Shown: positions 1 through 5,799, counted from the first letter of the stretch. The stretch is 7,699 nucleotides of DNA from an uncultured Clostridia bacterium (GCA_937880545.1 CALFKA010000301.1:1-7699), one strand, 5' to 3'. Program-made: numbers and translations. Notes: a model not told the origin generated them from the letters alone.

Positions 1-48
1 TACGAGATCGTGATGTGACTGGAGTTCAGACGTGTGCTCTTCCGATCT
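1..48. other. Illumina TruSeq-type index primer/adapter remnant (not genomic)
   Basis: Bases 1-8 match the end of the P7 flow-cell primer (TACGAGAT), 9-14 are a six-base index (CGTGAT), and 15-48 match the multiplexing read-2 primer site ending in GCTCTTCCGATCT. The match is recognised from memory but runs without a mismatch across all 48 bases. Genuine insert begins at base 49, right after the adapter's terminal T. A GTG inside the adapter (base 32) creates a false start for the downstream reading frame and adds six artificial residues. This segment should be trimmed before any use of the contig. Confidence 0.97.
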
Positions 49-997
49 TCTTGTTTACATCTATGTAGCTTCTGTTGCCCCGGTCTGGATTCTACTTCAG
101 CCGCGTGACTACCTGAACTCTTTCTTACTCTACGCCATGATGATTGGCGCTTTTATCGGTATCTTTATCTACCGACCCAGCATTCAGCTGCCCGCTATTA
201 CAGGCTTTAAGACAACAGGAGGATACCTCTTCCCCATGCTTTTTGTCACCGTCGCCTGCGGAGCCATCAGTGGTTTCCACTCCCTGGTCTCCTCCGGTAC
301 GACATCAAAACAGCTTGATACTGAAAAAGATGCCAAGATGATAGGCTATGGCTCCATGCTCATTGAAGGAGCGTTGGCTGTTGTCTCGCTGATCACTGCG
401 GCCTATCTCACGCAGGCGCAGTACGCCGAGTTTGCCTCTCCAACTTTAATCTTTGCCAACGGCGTGGCCACATTCATGTCTTCCTTCGGGATTCCGTTTG
501 ATACAGGACAGACATTTGTCGCTCTTGCAGTCAGTGCCTTCGCTCTGACCTCACTCGACACAGCGACGCGTATCGGCCGCTTCGTTTTCCAGGAATTCTT
601 CACAAATGTTGACGAACAAACAGGGGAAATCAAAGGCTCTATTGTCTCCAATATGCATGTCGCTACGGCCATCACAGTGGCCTTCGGCGGTGCGCTCGGT
701 CTGACCGGGTACGCCCGTGTATGGCCGATCTTCGGCAGTGCGAACCAGCTCTTGGCAGCTCTGGCTCTTCTTACCGTTGCGGTATGGCTGAAGAAACAAG
801 GCAAGAATAACAAGATGATAATCATCCCGATGGTCTTCATGTTCTCTGTGACGATTCTGGCACTGATTCTTCTCATCTACAACAACGCCAAAGCCCTTGG
901 TTCTACGGGTAACCCAATCCTCATGGTCGTGGCTTCTGCCCTTCTCGTCCTGGCTGTCGTTCTTGTCATGCGCGCGAGCAAACGACTCCGTGAGTGA
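49..997 (+). CDS. cstA: CstA carbon starvation protein, C-terminal part (5' truncated)
   Basis: This is the C-terminal two thirds or so of a CstA-family multi-pass inner-membrane transporter, a family linked to uptake of peptides and pyruvate under carbon limitation. In frame from base 50 it shows hallmark family stretches: QPRDYLNSFLLY near the start, TGGYLFPMLF, the GFHSLVSSGTTSKQ segment, and WPIFGSANQLLAALALL further on, with several hydrophobic helices up to the basic tail RASKRLRE. About 315 genuine codons remain; full-length relatives are roughly 480-700 residues, so the N-terminal part is missing because the contig starts here. Any start at base 32 is an artefact of adapter DNA. The stop TGA (995-997) overlaps the GTG start of the next gene by 8 nt, so the two are probably co-translated. 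Family identity is certain; the substrate cannot be read from the sequence. Confidence 0.95.
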
Positions 998-1289
998 TAC
1001 ACTGCAAGTTGTGCTGGAAGATTCTGCGAAAACATATCTGAAAAAACATAAAGCGGATACACTGACCGTTGACATCGAACTCTTTGGAGGATGCATCGTC
1101 ATCACGGAAGCAGATGTCAAGCTCGGGCCACCTGATAACCCTCATCTCTTTGAAATGTATGAGGTAGATGGGTACACAGTGTATGTCTTCCGCACTGTGA
1201 AGTTCGAACAAAATCTCCTGCGCATCTACAAGAAAAAAGGCCTCCTGGCAAAAAAAGGCCTGGAGGCGGGTAGGATAAAAGTACTGTAG
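990..1289 (+). CDS. HesB-like small protein (CC/Se-motif family relative) coupled to cstA
   Basis: A 99-aa soluble protein. The chosen start is GTG at 990, which overlaps the cstA stop by 8 nt; the frame stays open back to 897, but that part is only a shadow of cstA. No good Shine-Dalgarno site precedes it, which fits translational coupling. The pattern SAKTYLKKHKADTLTV, then ELFGGC, then VKLGPPDNP, then YEVDGYTVYV resembles the small HesB-like proteins that NCBI names the CC/Se-motif family, from memory of that family. Members usually carry a Cys-Cys or Cys-selenocysteine pair after the GG; here only one cysteine (C35, in GGCIVI) is present and no in-frame UGA exists. The C-terminus has a lysine-rich near-repeat (KKGLLA, KKGLEA). 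The role is unknown; a metal or thiol role in the family is not supported here beyond the single Cys. Confidence 0.75.
   Translation: MSDTLQVVLEDSAKTYLKKHKADTLTVDIELFGGCIVITEADVKLGPPDNPHLFEMYEVDGYTVYVFRTVKFEQNLLRIYKKKGLLAKKGLEAGRIKVL
1240..1267 (+). other. GC-rich hairpin inside the 3' end of the HesB-like gene
   Basis: GCCTCC (1240-1245) pairs with GGAGGC (1262-1267). After a T-T mismatch, GGC (1247-1249) pairs with GCC (1258-1260), closing an A-rich 8-nt loop. No T-run follows, so this is not a terminator by itself. It lies about 30 nt upstream of the true terminator and also encodes the KKGLLA/KKGLEA near-repeat, so the fold may be a by-product of the coding repeat. Confidence 0.5.
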
Positions 1290-1296
1290 TTCTACG

Positions 1297-1330
1297 GAAG
1301 TGAGCTCAACCACGAGTTCACTTTTTTCTT
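1297..1330 (+). terminator. Intrinsic terminator of the cstA-HesB-like unit
   Basis: AGTGAGCTC (1299-1307) pairs with GAGTTCACT (1314-1322) around a six-base loop, giving a 9-bp stem with one G-U pair; A1298 with T1323 can extend it. Six T's (1322-1327), then CTT, follow directly. It starts eight bases after the stop codon at 1289. Read on the opposite strand the same stem has only two T's after it, so it would be a poor terminator for the converging - strand genes. Confidence 0.88.
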
Positions 1331-1338
1331 CTCTTCTT

Positions 1339-1857
1339 TTATAACTGACCTAAGCGTATGAGATGGCGATAGAGATTGAGGGCGATAAAACCGGTCAATG
1401 AGCCCGTGGCGACAGCCGCAAGGATCAGGACAGGATAATAGTAGACGGCAACGGTAAAGCTTCTTAGAATGCCTGCCAAGACGAGCATCTGCGCCGTATT
1501 ATGCAAAAAGGCACCGATGACACTGATTCCCATGAGCGAAAAGGTTCTGTTTAAATATGTCAGTGCGAACTTCATTCCAAGAAGACTAAGGAGCCCCCCA
1601 CTAATACTATAGAGGAAACCGACTCCGCTGCCCGCAAAGAAACTTAGAAGAGTCACGCGGGCGACGAGGACGACCAGAGCTTCCTTCCAGCTGTACATCA
1701 GAAGGACCATCAGCGTAATAATATTGGCCAGTCCCAGCTTTACTCCCGGAAATGCCGGTAGGATCGGTAAGAACCTTTCCACGTAACTGAGCACCATAGC
1801 CATCGAGACAAACAGTGCAAGCTGAGTGAATCGACGTGTTTTATTGACTGAGGACAT
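1339..1857 (-). CDS. Gx transporter family membrane protein (heptaprenyl diphosphate synthase component I-like)
   Basis: A 172-aa, very hydrophobic protein with about five membrane segments. It carries the family's marks: PGVKLGLAN (residues 37-45), a SISGGLLSLLGM stretch (84-95) and SVIGAFLHNTAQ (112-123) with conserved His119, Asn120 and Gln123. The family (Pfam Hpre_diP_synt_I, also called Gx transporter) was once named a heptaprenyl diphosphate synthase subunit but looks like an ECF S-component-type membrane protein. Members recur beside NusG-II, ApbE and FMN-binding genes, and I recall the Listeria electron-transfer gene eetB as this type. The ATG at 1857 is preceded by AAGGGGAG (1869-1862) and lies 17 nt inside the upstream gene, so it is the last gene of a coupled set. 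No clear terminator for its own strand is seen. The role is probably a membrane partner of the flavin module; substrate unknown. Confidence 0.9.
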   Translation of the reverse strand: MSSVNKTRRFTQLALFVSMAMVLSYVERFLPILPAFPGVKLGLANIITLMVLLMYSWKEALVVLVARVTLLSFFAGSGVGFLYSISGGLLSLLGMKFALTYLNRTFSLMGISVIGAFLHNTAQMLVLAGILRSFTVAVYYYPVLILAAVATGSLTGFIALNLYRHLIRLGQL

Positions 1858-2215
1858 CGATCTCCCCTTCTCTTTCCCCTAAGATCGTAACAGCGATACG
1901 GTGAGGAAGACACACAATAGAATCTCCTACATGCGTGATATGGCCTTTCTTTACGCAGAGCTGGTCGCGGCAGTTTGCCTCCTCCATAAAGACGATCCCT
2001 TTTTCAATGCGGATGATGTTAACAAATTCACCGCGGGATAAGTCGATTGTCTGATCTTCATGAAGTGATACATATACAGGCTCTTCATTTCCCTGACGGA
2101 TTTCTATCGTAGCTGCTGTCTCTTGGCTGCCCTGTACATTGCGCAGGATAAAAAAGCCGGCCAAGAGTAGCAGAAAGATCATCAGGACAACATCCGCTCG
2201 TTTCATGCCATTCAT
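1841..2215 (-). CDS. NusG domain II-containing membrane-anchored protein
   Basis: A 124-aa protein with one N-terminal membrane segment (about residues 9-24) and a small extracytoplasmic beta domain. It shows the NusG-II (formerly DUF1312) signature: C82-x4-C87, then GHI, then SIVCLPHR with C102 and H105. Three Cys and one His in this pattern could bind a metal or redox cofactor; this is inference. Despite the name it lacks the NusG NTD/KOW parts and is not a transcription factor. The ATG at 2215 overlaps the apbE stop as ATGA (4 nt); a second ATG at 2206 (MKRADVV) is also possible and closer to the usual family start. No strong ribosome site is visible for either, in line with coupling to apbE. 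The downstream Gx gene overlaps it by 17 nt. I recall similar proteins (EetA) in Listeria-type electron-transfer loci. Confidence 0.88.
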   Translation of the reverse strand: MNGMKRADVVLMIFLLLLAGFFILRNVQGSQETAATIEIRQGNEEPVYVSLHEDQTIDLSRGEFVNIIRIEKGIVFMEEANCRDQLCVKKGHITHVGDSIVCLPHRIAVTILGEREGEIDVLSQ

Positions 2216-3222
2216 TCAACTAACCGGAAAGTATTGTCTGTCAGAGTAAAAGAAGAACGTAAACCCGAGGTCATATAGACATCACGTGTATTGGTGACAA
2301 AAAGCGCCTCAACGCCTTCTATGGATTCAATAAAATCCATCCCCTTCTCGAGACCCATCACAAAGATGGCAGTAGAAAAAGCATCAGCCATGGTGGAGTT
2401 AGAGCTTATGACAGTGACACCAGAGAGTTCACTTTCCGCAGGATATCCTGTCTGTGGATCAAGTATGTGATGATAGCGTTTCCCATCATCAGCAACAAAG
2501 AAACGTTCATAGTTTCCACTAGTTACAACGGATGTATCTTGCACATCCACAATTCCAAGGTAATCGTCACGGTCGGAAAATGGATTCTGGATTCCTACAC
2601 GGAAAGGACTCTTGCCTTTACTGCCGAGCACGTAGACATTGCCACCCAGATTAAAGATAGCACTCTTGACCCCTGCTTCTTTGGCAATACGCACCATCTC
2701 ATCAGCGGCATAGCCCTTGGCGATCGCCCCGATATCCACTTGAGTTTCACCATGAAGACGAAGTTGGTTATTTCCAAGCAGTTCAATATTTTCAAGCCCT
2801 CTTGACTGTAGTGCCTCTTCAATCTCCTCCTGCGTGGGTAGCTTTGCCTTTTCCGTCCCAATTCCCCACAGGTTGACGAGATGCCCAATCGAAGGGTCAA
2901 ACGTCCCTCCAGCAACTCGAGAGTACTCTAAGGCTTTTTCGATGACATGATAAGTGGATGGGTCGACGGTGACGACCTCACCTTGTGATTGGTTCAGCCG
3001 ATCAATGTCTGAACCTCTTTTCTGAAGACTCATTAAAACATCTATTTCAGATAGCCTGTTCATCAAAGTTTTCATTAGAACAGGCGTGGCATGATCACGC
3101 AAGTCTAAAGAGACGACCGTGCTCATGACAAATTGCACTTCCTTCATCGTTGCTGTCGTATCAGCGCAAGATGTAAGAAGTAATAAACATAAAAGGAAAA
3201 CGGCCAGTACCCGTTTCTTCAT
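2212..3222 (-). CDS. apbE: ApbE flavin transferase lipoprotein (FAD:protein FMN transferase)
   Basis: ApbE uses FAD and Mg2+ to attach FMN to a Ser/Thr of target proteins outside the membrane. The 336-aa product starts with a lipoprotein signal, MKKR then a hydrophobic core and LTSC with Cys19. Visible family motifs: GGTFDPSIG (105-113), VDIGAIAKGYAAD (162-174), FNLGGN (190-195), HHILDPQTGYP (251-261) and MADAFSTA (278-285), where Asp280 and Thr284 are the expected metal ligands. Length is normal. I chose ATG 3222 because AGGAGG (3232-3227) stands four bases before it; ATG 3225 is directly adjacent but only one base from the site. A farther ATG at 3255 lies in the loop of a terminator hairpin and is rejected. 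Its likely substrate is the FMN-binding lipoprotein encoded just upstream. The stop overlaps the next start as ATGA. Confidence 0.97.
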   Translation of the reverse strand: MKKRVLAVFLLCLLLLTSCADTTATMKEVQFVMSTVVSLDLRDHATPVLMKTLMNRLSEIDVLMSLQKRGSDIDRLNQSQGEVVTVDPSTYHVIEKALEYSRVAGGTFDPSIGHLVNLWGIGTEKAKLPTQEEIEEALQSRGLENIELLGNNQLRLHGETQVDIGAIAKGYAADEMVRIAKEAGVKSAIFNLGGNVYVLGSKGKSPFRVGIQNPFSDRDDYLGIVDVQDTSVVTSGNYERFFVADDGKRYHHILDPQTGYPAESELSGVTVISSNSTMADAFSTAIFVMGLEKGMDFIESIEGVEALFVTNTRDVYMTSGLRSSFTLTDNTFRLVE

Positions 3223-3226
3223 CATT

Positions 3227-3232
3227 CCTCCT
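3227..3232 (-). promoter_or_regulatory. AGGAGG ribosome binding site of apbE
   Basis: A full AGGAGG stands on the - strand directly after the T-run of the upstream terminator. It decides the apbE start at 3222 (or 3225), excluding the longer frame from 3255. Confidence 0.85.
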
Positions 3233-3266
3233 AAAAAAAGAAAGAGCCTGTTCATAAGGCTCCTTC
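3233..3266 (-). terminator. Intrinsic terminator/attenuator between the FMN-protein gene and apbE
   Basis: On the - strand GAAGGAGCC (3266-3258) pairs with GGCTCTTTC (3248-3240), a 9-bp stem with one G-U pair and a nine-base loop, followed by seven T's (3239-3233). It begins 13 bases after the FMN-protein stop. Transcripts from the upstream promoter should largely end here, so apbE and the two downstream genes would be expressed at a lower level by read-through, or from the promoter at 3268-3296. Confidence 0.85.
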
Positions 3267-3267
3267 A

Positions 3268-3296
3268 ATTATAGAGGTTTTATTTAGCCTGTTCAA
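3268..3296 (-). promoter_or_regulatory. Candidate sigma-A promoter for apbE-NusG_II-Gx
   Basis: On the - strand TTGAAC (3296-3291), a 17-base spacer, then a perfect TATAAT (3273-3268). The -35 matches four of six consensus bases. The predicted start is near 3261, so the RNA would begin within the left arm of the terminator hairpin and keep only a shortened stem. The -35 box lies in the last codons of the FMN-protein gene. Confidence 0.6.
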
Positions 3297-3768
3297 GTGC
3301 CTTGGCGACGAGCTCAAAGAAGCCCTTGACATTAATGGAGGCACCGGTAATGGCATCGGTATGTCCTTCGTCATCGCTGTACTCGATTTTGGTGGGATCA
3401 CCAACTTCGACTAGGTACTTTTCAACCAGGGCGGCTTGTTCGTGCCAGTCAGCCTGAGCGCCGGCAACTTTCATGTCATAGATGCCGTCTTCGGAAGCTT
3501 TCTTCTTCGTCAGTGCGGGATCATCTTTGTTGACTGCATCCCATACAACGGCACTGATTTTGCCGTCTTTGACGGTGACTTCTACATTGTCTTTCCAGCC
3601 CGTATCCGAGTAACCTTCCATCTCAGCGGTGTAAACGCCATCTTTGTAGCCTGTTTGTTCCGGTGCCGGTGCGGGTGCAGGTTCTGCAGGCTTCTGCGAG
3701 CAGGATGCAACAGCGAGGACGAGAACAAGCAGCAGTGCTAGTAACATCGTTACTTTTATTCTTTTCAT
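3280..3768 (-). CDS. FMN-binding domain lipoprotein (PplA-like, single domain)
   Basis: A 162-aa exported lipoprotein: hydrophobic signal, lipobox VASC with Cys23, a Pro/Ala linker (about 26-38) that lifts the domain off the membrane, then one FMN-binding domain (about 40-160). The motif DAITGAS (138-144) matches the flavinylation consensus Dxx(S/T)GA(S/T); Ser144 is the expected site of covalent FMN attachment by ApbE. The stretch around GAQADWHEQAALVEKYL (103-119) resembles PplA-type proteins of Gram-positive flavin-based electron transfer. Listeria PplA has two such domains; this one has one. AAGGAAAG precedes the ATG at 3768. A consensus promoter and an overlapping palindrome lie in the 100-bp gap upstream, and a terminator follows, so it can be made in excess over ApbE. 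Probable role: a cell-surface one-protein electron shuttle. Domain and lipoprotein calls are direct; the electron partner is inference. Confidence 0.95.
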   Translation of the reverse strand: MKRIKVTMLLALLLVLVLAVASCSQKPAEPAPAPAPEQTGYKDGVYTAEMEGYSDTGWKDNVEVTVKDGKISAVVWDAVNKDDPALTKKKASEDGIYDMKVAGAQADWHEQAALVEKYLVEVGDPTKIEYSDDEGHTDAITGASINVKGFFELVAKALEQAK

Positions 3769-3791
3769 TAAATCTTTCCTTTCAACCTTTC

Positions 3792-3807
3792 AATTGATGA
3801 ATCAATT
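3792..3807. promoter_or_regulatory. 16-bp near-palindrome over the -10/start region (putative operator)
   Basis: AATTGAT, two bases, ATCAATT is a perfect 7+7 inverted repeat. Its right end overlaps the -10 box (3805-3810) and the rest covers the predicted start point near 3798, a classic repressor position. It resembles an FNR/CRP half-site pair (TTGAT...ATCAA) but with a two-base instead of a four-base centre, so the regulator is not identified. Confidence 0.6.
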
Positions 3808-3873
3808 CTAGAGGGATAACCTATTCTTGTCAAGCATCGATAAAGTTATGCCAAAGTTTATTTATTCATCAAT
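3793..3873. repeat. 10-bp inverted repeat flanking the promoter of the FMN-protein gene
   Basis: ATTGATGAAT (3793-3802, within the palindrome) recurs as its reverse complement ATTCATCAAT at 3864-3873, upstream of the -35 box and over the stop codon of the 3D-protein gene. The centres are 71 bp apart, about seven helical turns. It could be an auxiliary operator site, or chance in AT-rich DNA. Confidence 0.4.
3805..3833 (-). promoter_or_regulatory. Consensus sigma-A promoter of the FMN-binding lipoprotein gene
   Basis: On the - strand a perfect TTGACA (3833-3828), a 17-base spacer (3827-3811), and TAGAAT (3810-3805), five of six consensus. The start is predicted near 3798, giving a leader of about 30 nt to the ATG at 3768. 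No terminator for the gene upstream is evident in the gap, so some read-through is possible. Confidence 0.85.
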
Positions 3874-4984
3874 CAAGTATATATACTTTCACTTTTCTTC
3901 TTCCAAATTCGATACAAGTATCACAGCTTTCAAAGAATAAATCGATTTTATTTCCTTTGATTCCTCCGCCAACATCCGCTGCGACACATTCACCATAATC
4001 CGGCCAGCCATCCATGCTCTCGACATACAGCCGGGTTCCCATGGGAATTACCTTCGGATCTGTAGCTACTTTTCCTGGGCCGGACGGAACCCCGGTGGCT
4101 GTCAAACCTTGAAGACAATAGGCAGTAGCTTCAAAGACTTCGCCTTCACCCCTATCGTTTTCGGTCTCTTCTTCGACGGGTGGTGTCTCTTCCGGTGGTA
4201 TCTCCTCTGGCACTTCAACAGGCTCTTCTGTAGGGGGTTGCGCAGTTTCCGTTTTCTTTTCTTCCGTTCTCGGGGTCTCGGCTCGTGCTACTTGAGCAGG
4301 CTTTTCTTCTCTTTCAATTTCCACAGCGGCAACAAGGAAGATTTCGTCCTGGGGAGGACTGACCATGGTTGTGGAAATCAGCTGTTCTGATACAATCACT
4401 CCATTTACTTTTCTCTGGAGATATGTGCGAACCAACTCGCCTGTCTTGCCTTCACTCCATATTGTCCCCTCTTCTTCTCCTTCTTCGGCTTCGCGTAGGT
4501 AACTGCGAAAAGAGATCGTCTGGGGGACATCCACTTCCTGGTACTCCACCCTTTCAATGACAATGGTCTCCCCTTCTTCGATGTTGCTTTGAGGAGAAGG
4601 AGTTACGATGTCATAGGGTCCCAGAGTGATATCAGCGTCTTGAAGAATAGTTTCCGGTGTGTTGTGTGCACTGCGAATGATCACACCCGAATTGGCATCC
4701 TTTACGACATATTCCTTCGATCGATAAATGGTGAGAGTCAAGTGAGTTTTTAGAGGCGTAGTCACCTCAGGTTCGACAATGTCTTCCGGTTCCAGTGAGA
4801 TCTGCATCTCTTCAAGGAGATCACCCACATTTTTGGCTCTAGATCGAAAACGGAGAGCATTGCCCTCGTCGACAATCTCTCCGGTCTTATACAAAAGTTG
4901 ATATCCTGTGAAGATCAGAGCGACAACGAAGATCAGGGTGAAGATAGTCAGTTTTAGGCGATGTTTACCTTTAAAACTCTTCAT
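3869..4984 (-). CDS. Membrane-anchored DUF348-G5-3D domain cell-wall protein (YabE/RpfB-like)
   Basis: A 371-aa protein of the resuscitation-factor/YabE type that probably acts on peptidoglycan. Order: basic start and membrane anchor (about 12-30), DUF348-like ubiquitin-fold stretches (about 43-86 and 92-145), a G5 domain (about 148-222, with SEGKTGELVRTYLQRKVNG), a Glu/Pro/Thr-rich linker (about 224-282) fit to cross the wall, and a C-terminal 3D domain (about 283-371). The three Asp that name the domain are at 309 (ATDP), 337 (AADVGG) and 348 (KIDLFF). There is no lysozyme-like RpfB domain. Four Cys (290, 333, 354, 357) are notable for an exported domain; 354 and 357 form CDTC. ATG 4984 is chosen for AAGGAGGTG just before it; the longer frame from 5014 starts inside the promoter. 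The gap to the ATPase gene is 35 bp. Confidence 0.93.
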   Translation of the reverse strand: MKSFKGKHRLKLTIFTLIFVVALIFTGYQLLYKTGEIVDEGNALRFRSRAKNVGDLLEEMQISLEPEDIVEPEVTTPLKTHLTLTIYRSKEYVVKDANSGVIIRSAHNTPETILQDADITLGPYDIVTPSPQSNIEEGETIVIERVEYQEVDVPQTISFRSYLREAEEGEEEGTIWSEGKTGELVRTYLQRKVNGVIVSEQLISTTMVSPPQDEIFLVAAVEIEREEKPAQVARAETPRTEEKKTETAQPPTEEPVEVPEEIPPEETPPVEEETENDRGEGEVFEATAYCLQGLTATGVPSGPGKVATDPKVIPMGTRLYVESMDGWPDYGECVAADVGGGIKGNKIDLFFESCDTCIEFGRRKVKVYILD

Positions 4985-4987
4985 ATT

Positions 4988-4996
4988 CACCTCCTT
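4988..4996 (-). promoter_or_regulatory. Strong ribosome binding site of the 3D-domain gene
   Basis: AAGGAGGTG on the - strand, three bases before ATG 4984 (GGAGG itself six bases away). It fixes the start ten codons after the longest possible frame and would lie at the very 5' end of RNA made from the promoter at 5003-5031. Confidence 0.85.
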
Positions 4997-5002
4997 GCCG
5001 AC

Positions 5003-5031
5003 AATATATTCCAAAATATCTAAAATGTCAA
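5003..5031 (-). promoter_or_regulatory. Sigma-A promoter of the 3D-domain gene, inside the ATPase gene end
   Basis: On the - strand a perfect TTGACA (5031-5026), a 17-base spacer, and TATATT (5008-5003). The -35 box is also the Leu-Thr codons near the end of the ATPase gene. The predicted start near 4996 leaves a leader of only about 12 nt made almost wholly of the ribosome binding site. Confidence 0.75.
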
Positions 5032-5799
5032 TTTTGACTCGATAATCACTCTGTTTTCACCAGGTACATCCATAAAAATAGTGTCAATGCCAAACGCATC
5101 CCTAATGGAGTCCTCTGTAAGTACACTTGTGGAGTCACCTAGGCCAATTTGCTCACCATTTTTGAGAAGCAGGATTCTATCTGCCAGATGATAAGCAAGC
5201 GACAGATCGTGGAGGACAATAATGATACTCCTGTTTCCCTTCTTCGCCAACCCATGAATCAGAGAAGCAATCTCCACCTGTTGCATCAGGTCAAGATGAT
5301 TGATCGGCTCGTCCATGAGAAGGAGGGAAGGCTTTTGGGCTAGGCATTTGGCGATCGTCACGCGCTGCCTTTCTCCTCCACTGAGGCTCATTAGATGGCG
5401 TTTCCTCAGATGCTTGATACCTGTTTCTTCCAATGCCTGTTCTACCGCGATCCTGTCGGCAGGTGTTACGGACTGGAAACGCTCACGATGAGCATAACGG
5501 CCGAGAAAGACTAATTCTTCTACACTGTAATCACTCCAGGAATAACTAAACTGAGGGACATAAGCCATCGTCCTTGCCAATTCTTTTCTGGAATAACTGC
5601 CCAGTGACTTGTCAAGTAGCTGGACTTCCCCTTCTTCTATTGGAAGTAGGGCAGCCATTACTTTAATCAAAGTGCTCTTTCCAGCACCGTTGGCTCCGAG
5701 AACGGCGAGGATTTCTCCACGTTTGAGAGAGAATGAAATATTATTTAGCGCAAAATGACCATCACGATAACTTGTGTGGATGGATTCGACATTAAGCAT
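5020..5799 (-). CDS. ABC importer ATPase, BtuD/FepC type (cobalamin/haem/siderophore)
   Basis: A 259-aa cytoplasmic ATPase that powers the permease encoded upstream. Motifs: Walker A GANGAGKST (35-43), Q-loop Gln83 in AYVPQF, signature LSGGERQR (139-146), Walker B LLLMDE (159-164), then INHLD (166-170) where most relatives have TNHLD or TSHLD, and switch His197 in VLHDL. Length is normal for the family. ATG 5799 is chosen because GGGGAGGTG (5811-5803) precedes it and the protein then starts as relatives do (MLNVESI); the frame is open to 5853 but those 18 codons lie inside the permease gene. It overlaps the permease stop by 8 nt. Substrate class comes from the FecCD and BtuF-like neighbours and is not resolved further. 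Confidence 0.96.
   Translation of the reverse strand: MLNVESIHTSYRDGHFALNNISFSLKRGEILAVLGANGAGKSTLIKVMAALLPIEEGEVQLLDKSLGSYSRKELARTMAYVPQFSYSWSDYSVEELVFLGRYAHRERFQSVTPADRIAVEQALEETGIKHLRKRHLMSLSGGERQRVTIAKCLAQKPSLLLMDEPINHLDLMQQVEIASLIHGLAKKGNRSIIIVLHDLSLAYHLADRILLLKNGEQIGLGDSTSVLTEDSIRDAFGIDTIFMDVPGENRVIIESKLTF

Noticed and set aside
32..49. GTG start of the CstA frame at base 32
   Set aside because: It lies within adapter DNA; the gene is truncated.
403..1313. Long - strand frames opposite cstA and the HesB-like gene
   Set aside because: They show no family motifs, no ribosome sites, and lie opposite well-supported genes; their composition is that of antisense shadows.
1297..1330. Bidirectional terminator also serving the Gx gene
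   Set aside because: Read on the - strand the stem is followed by only two T's and then mixed sequence.
2467..2805. + strand frame of 112 aa opposite apbE
   Set aside because: It is antisense to a gene with intact catalytic motifs and has no recognisable features.
3223..3255. Longer apbE start at ATG 3255
   Set aside because: The ATG sits in the loop of the terminator hairpin with no ribosome site, while AGGAGG and a normal lipoprotein signal point to 3222.
3792..3807. Canonical FNR/CRP-type site
   Set aside because: The half-sites fit but the centre is two bases, not four, so the regulator is left open.
3841..3862. AT-rich imperfect inverted repeat after the 3D-domain gene as a terminator
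   Set aside because: Only about five A-T pairs form and no T-run follows.
4985..5014. Longer start of the 3D-domain gene at 5014
   Set aside because: It lies between the -35 and -10 boxes of the promoter and has no ribosome site; AAGGAGGTG precedes 4984.
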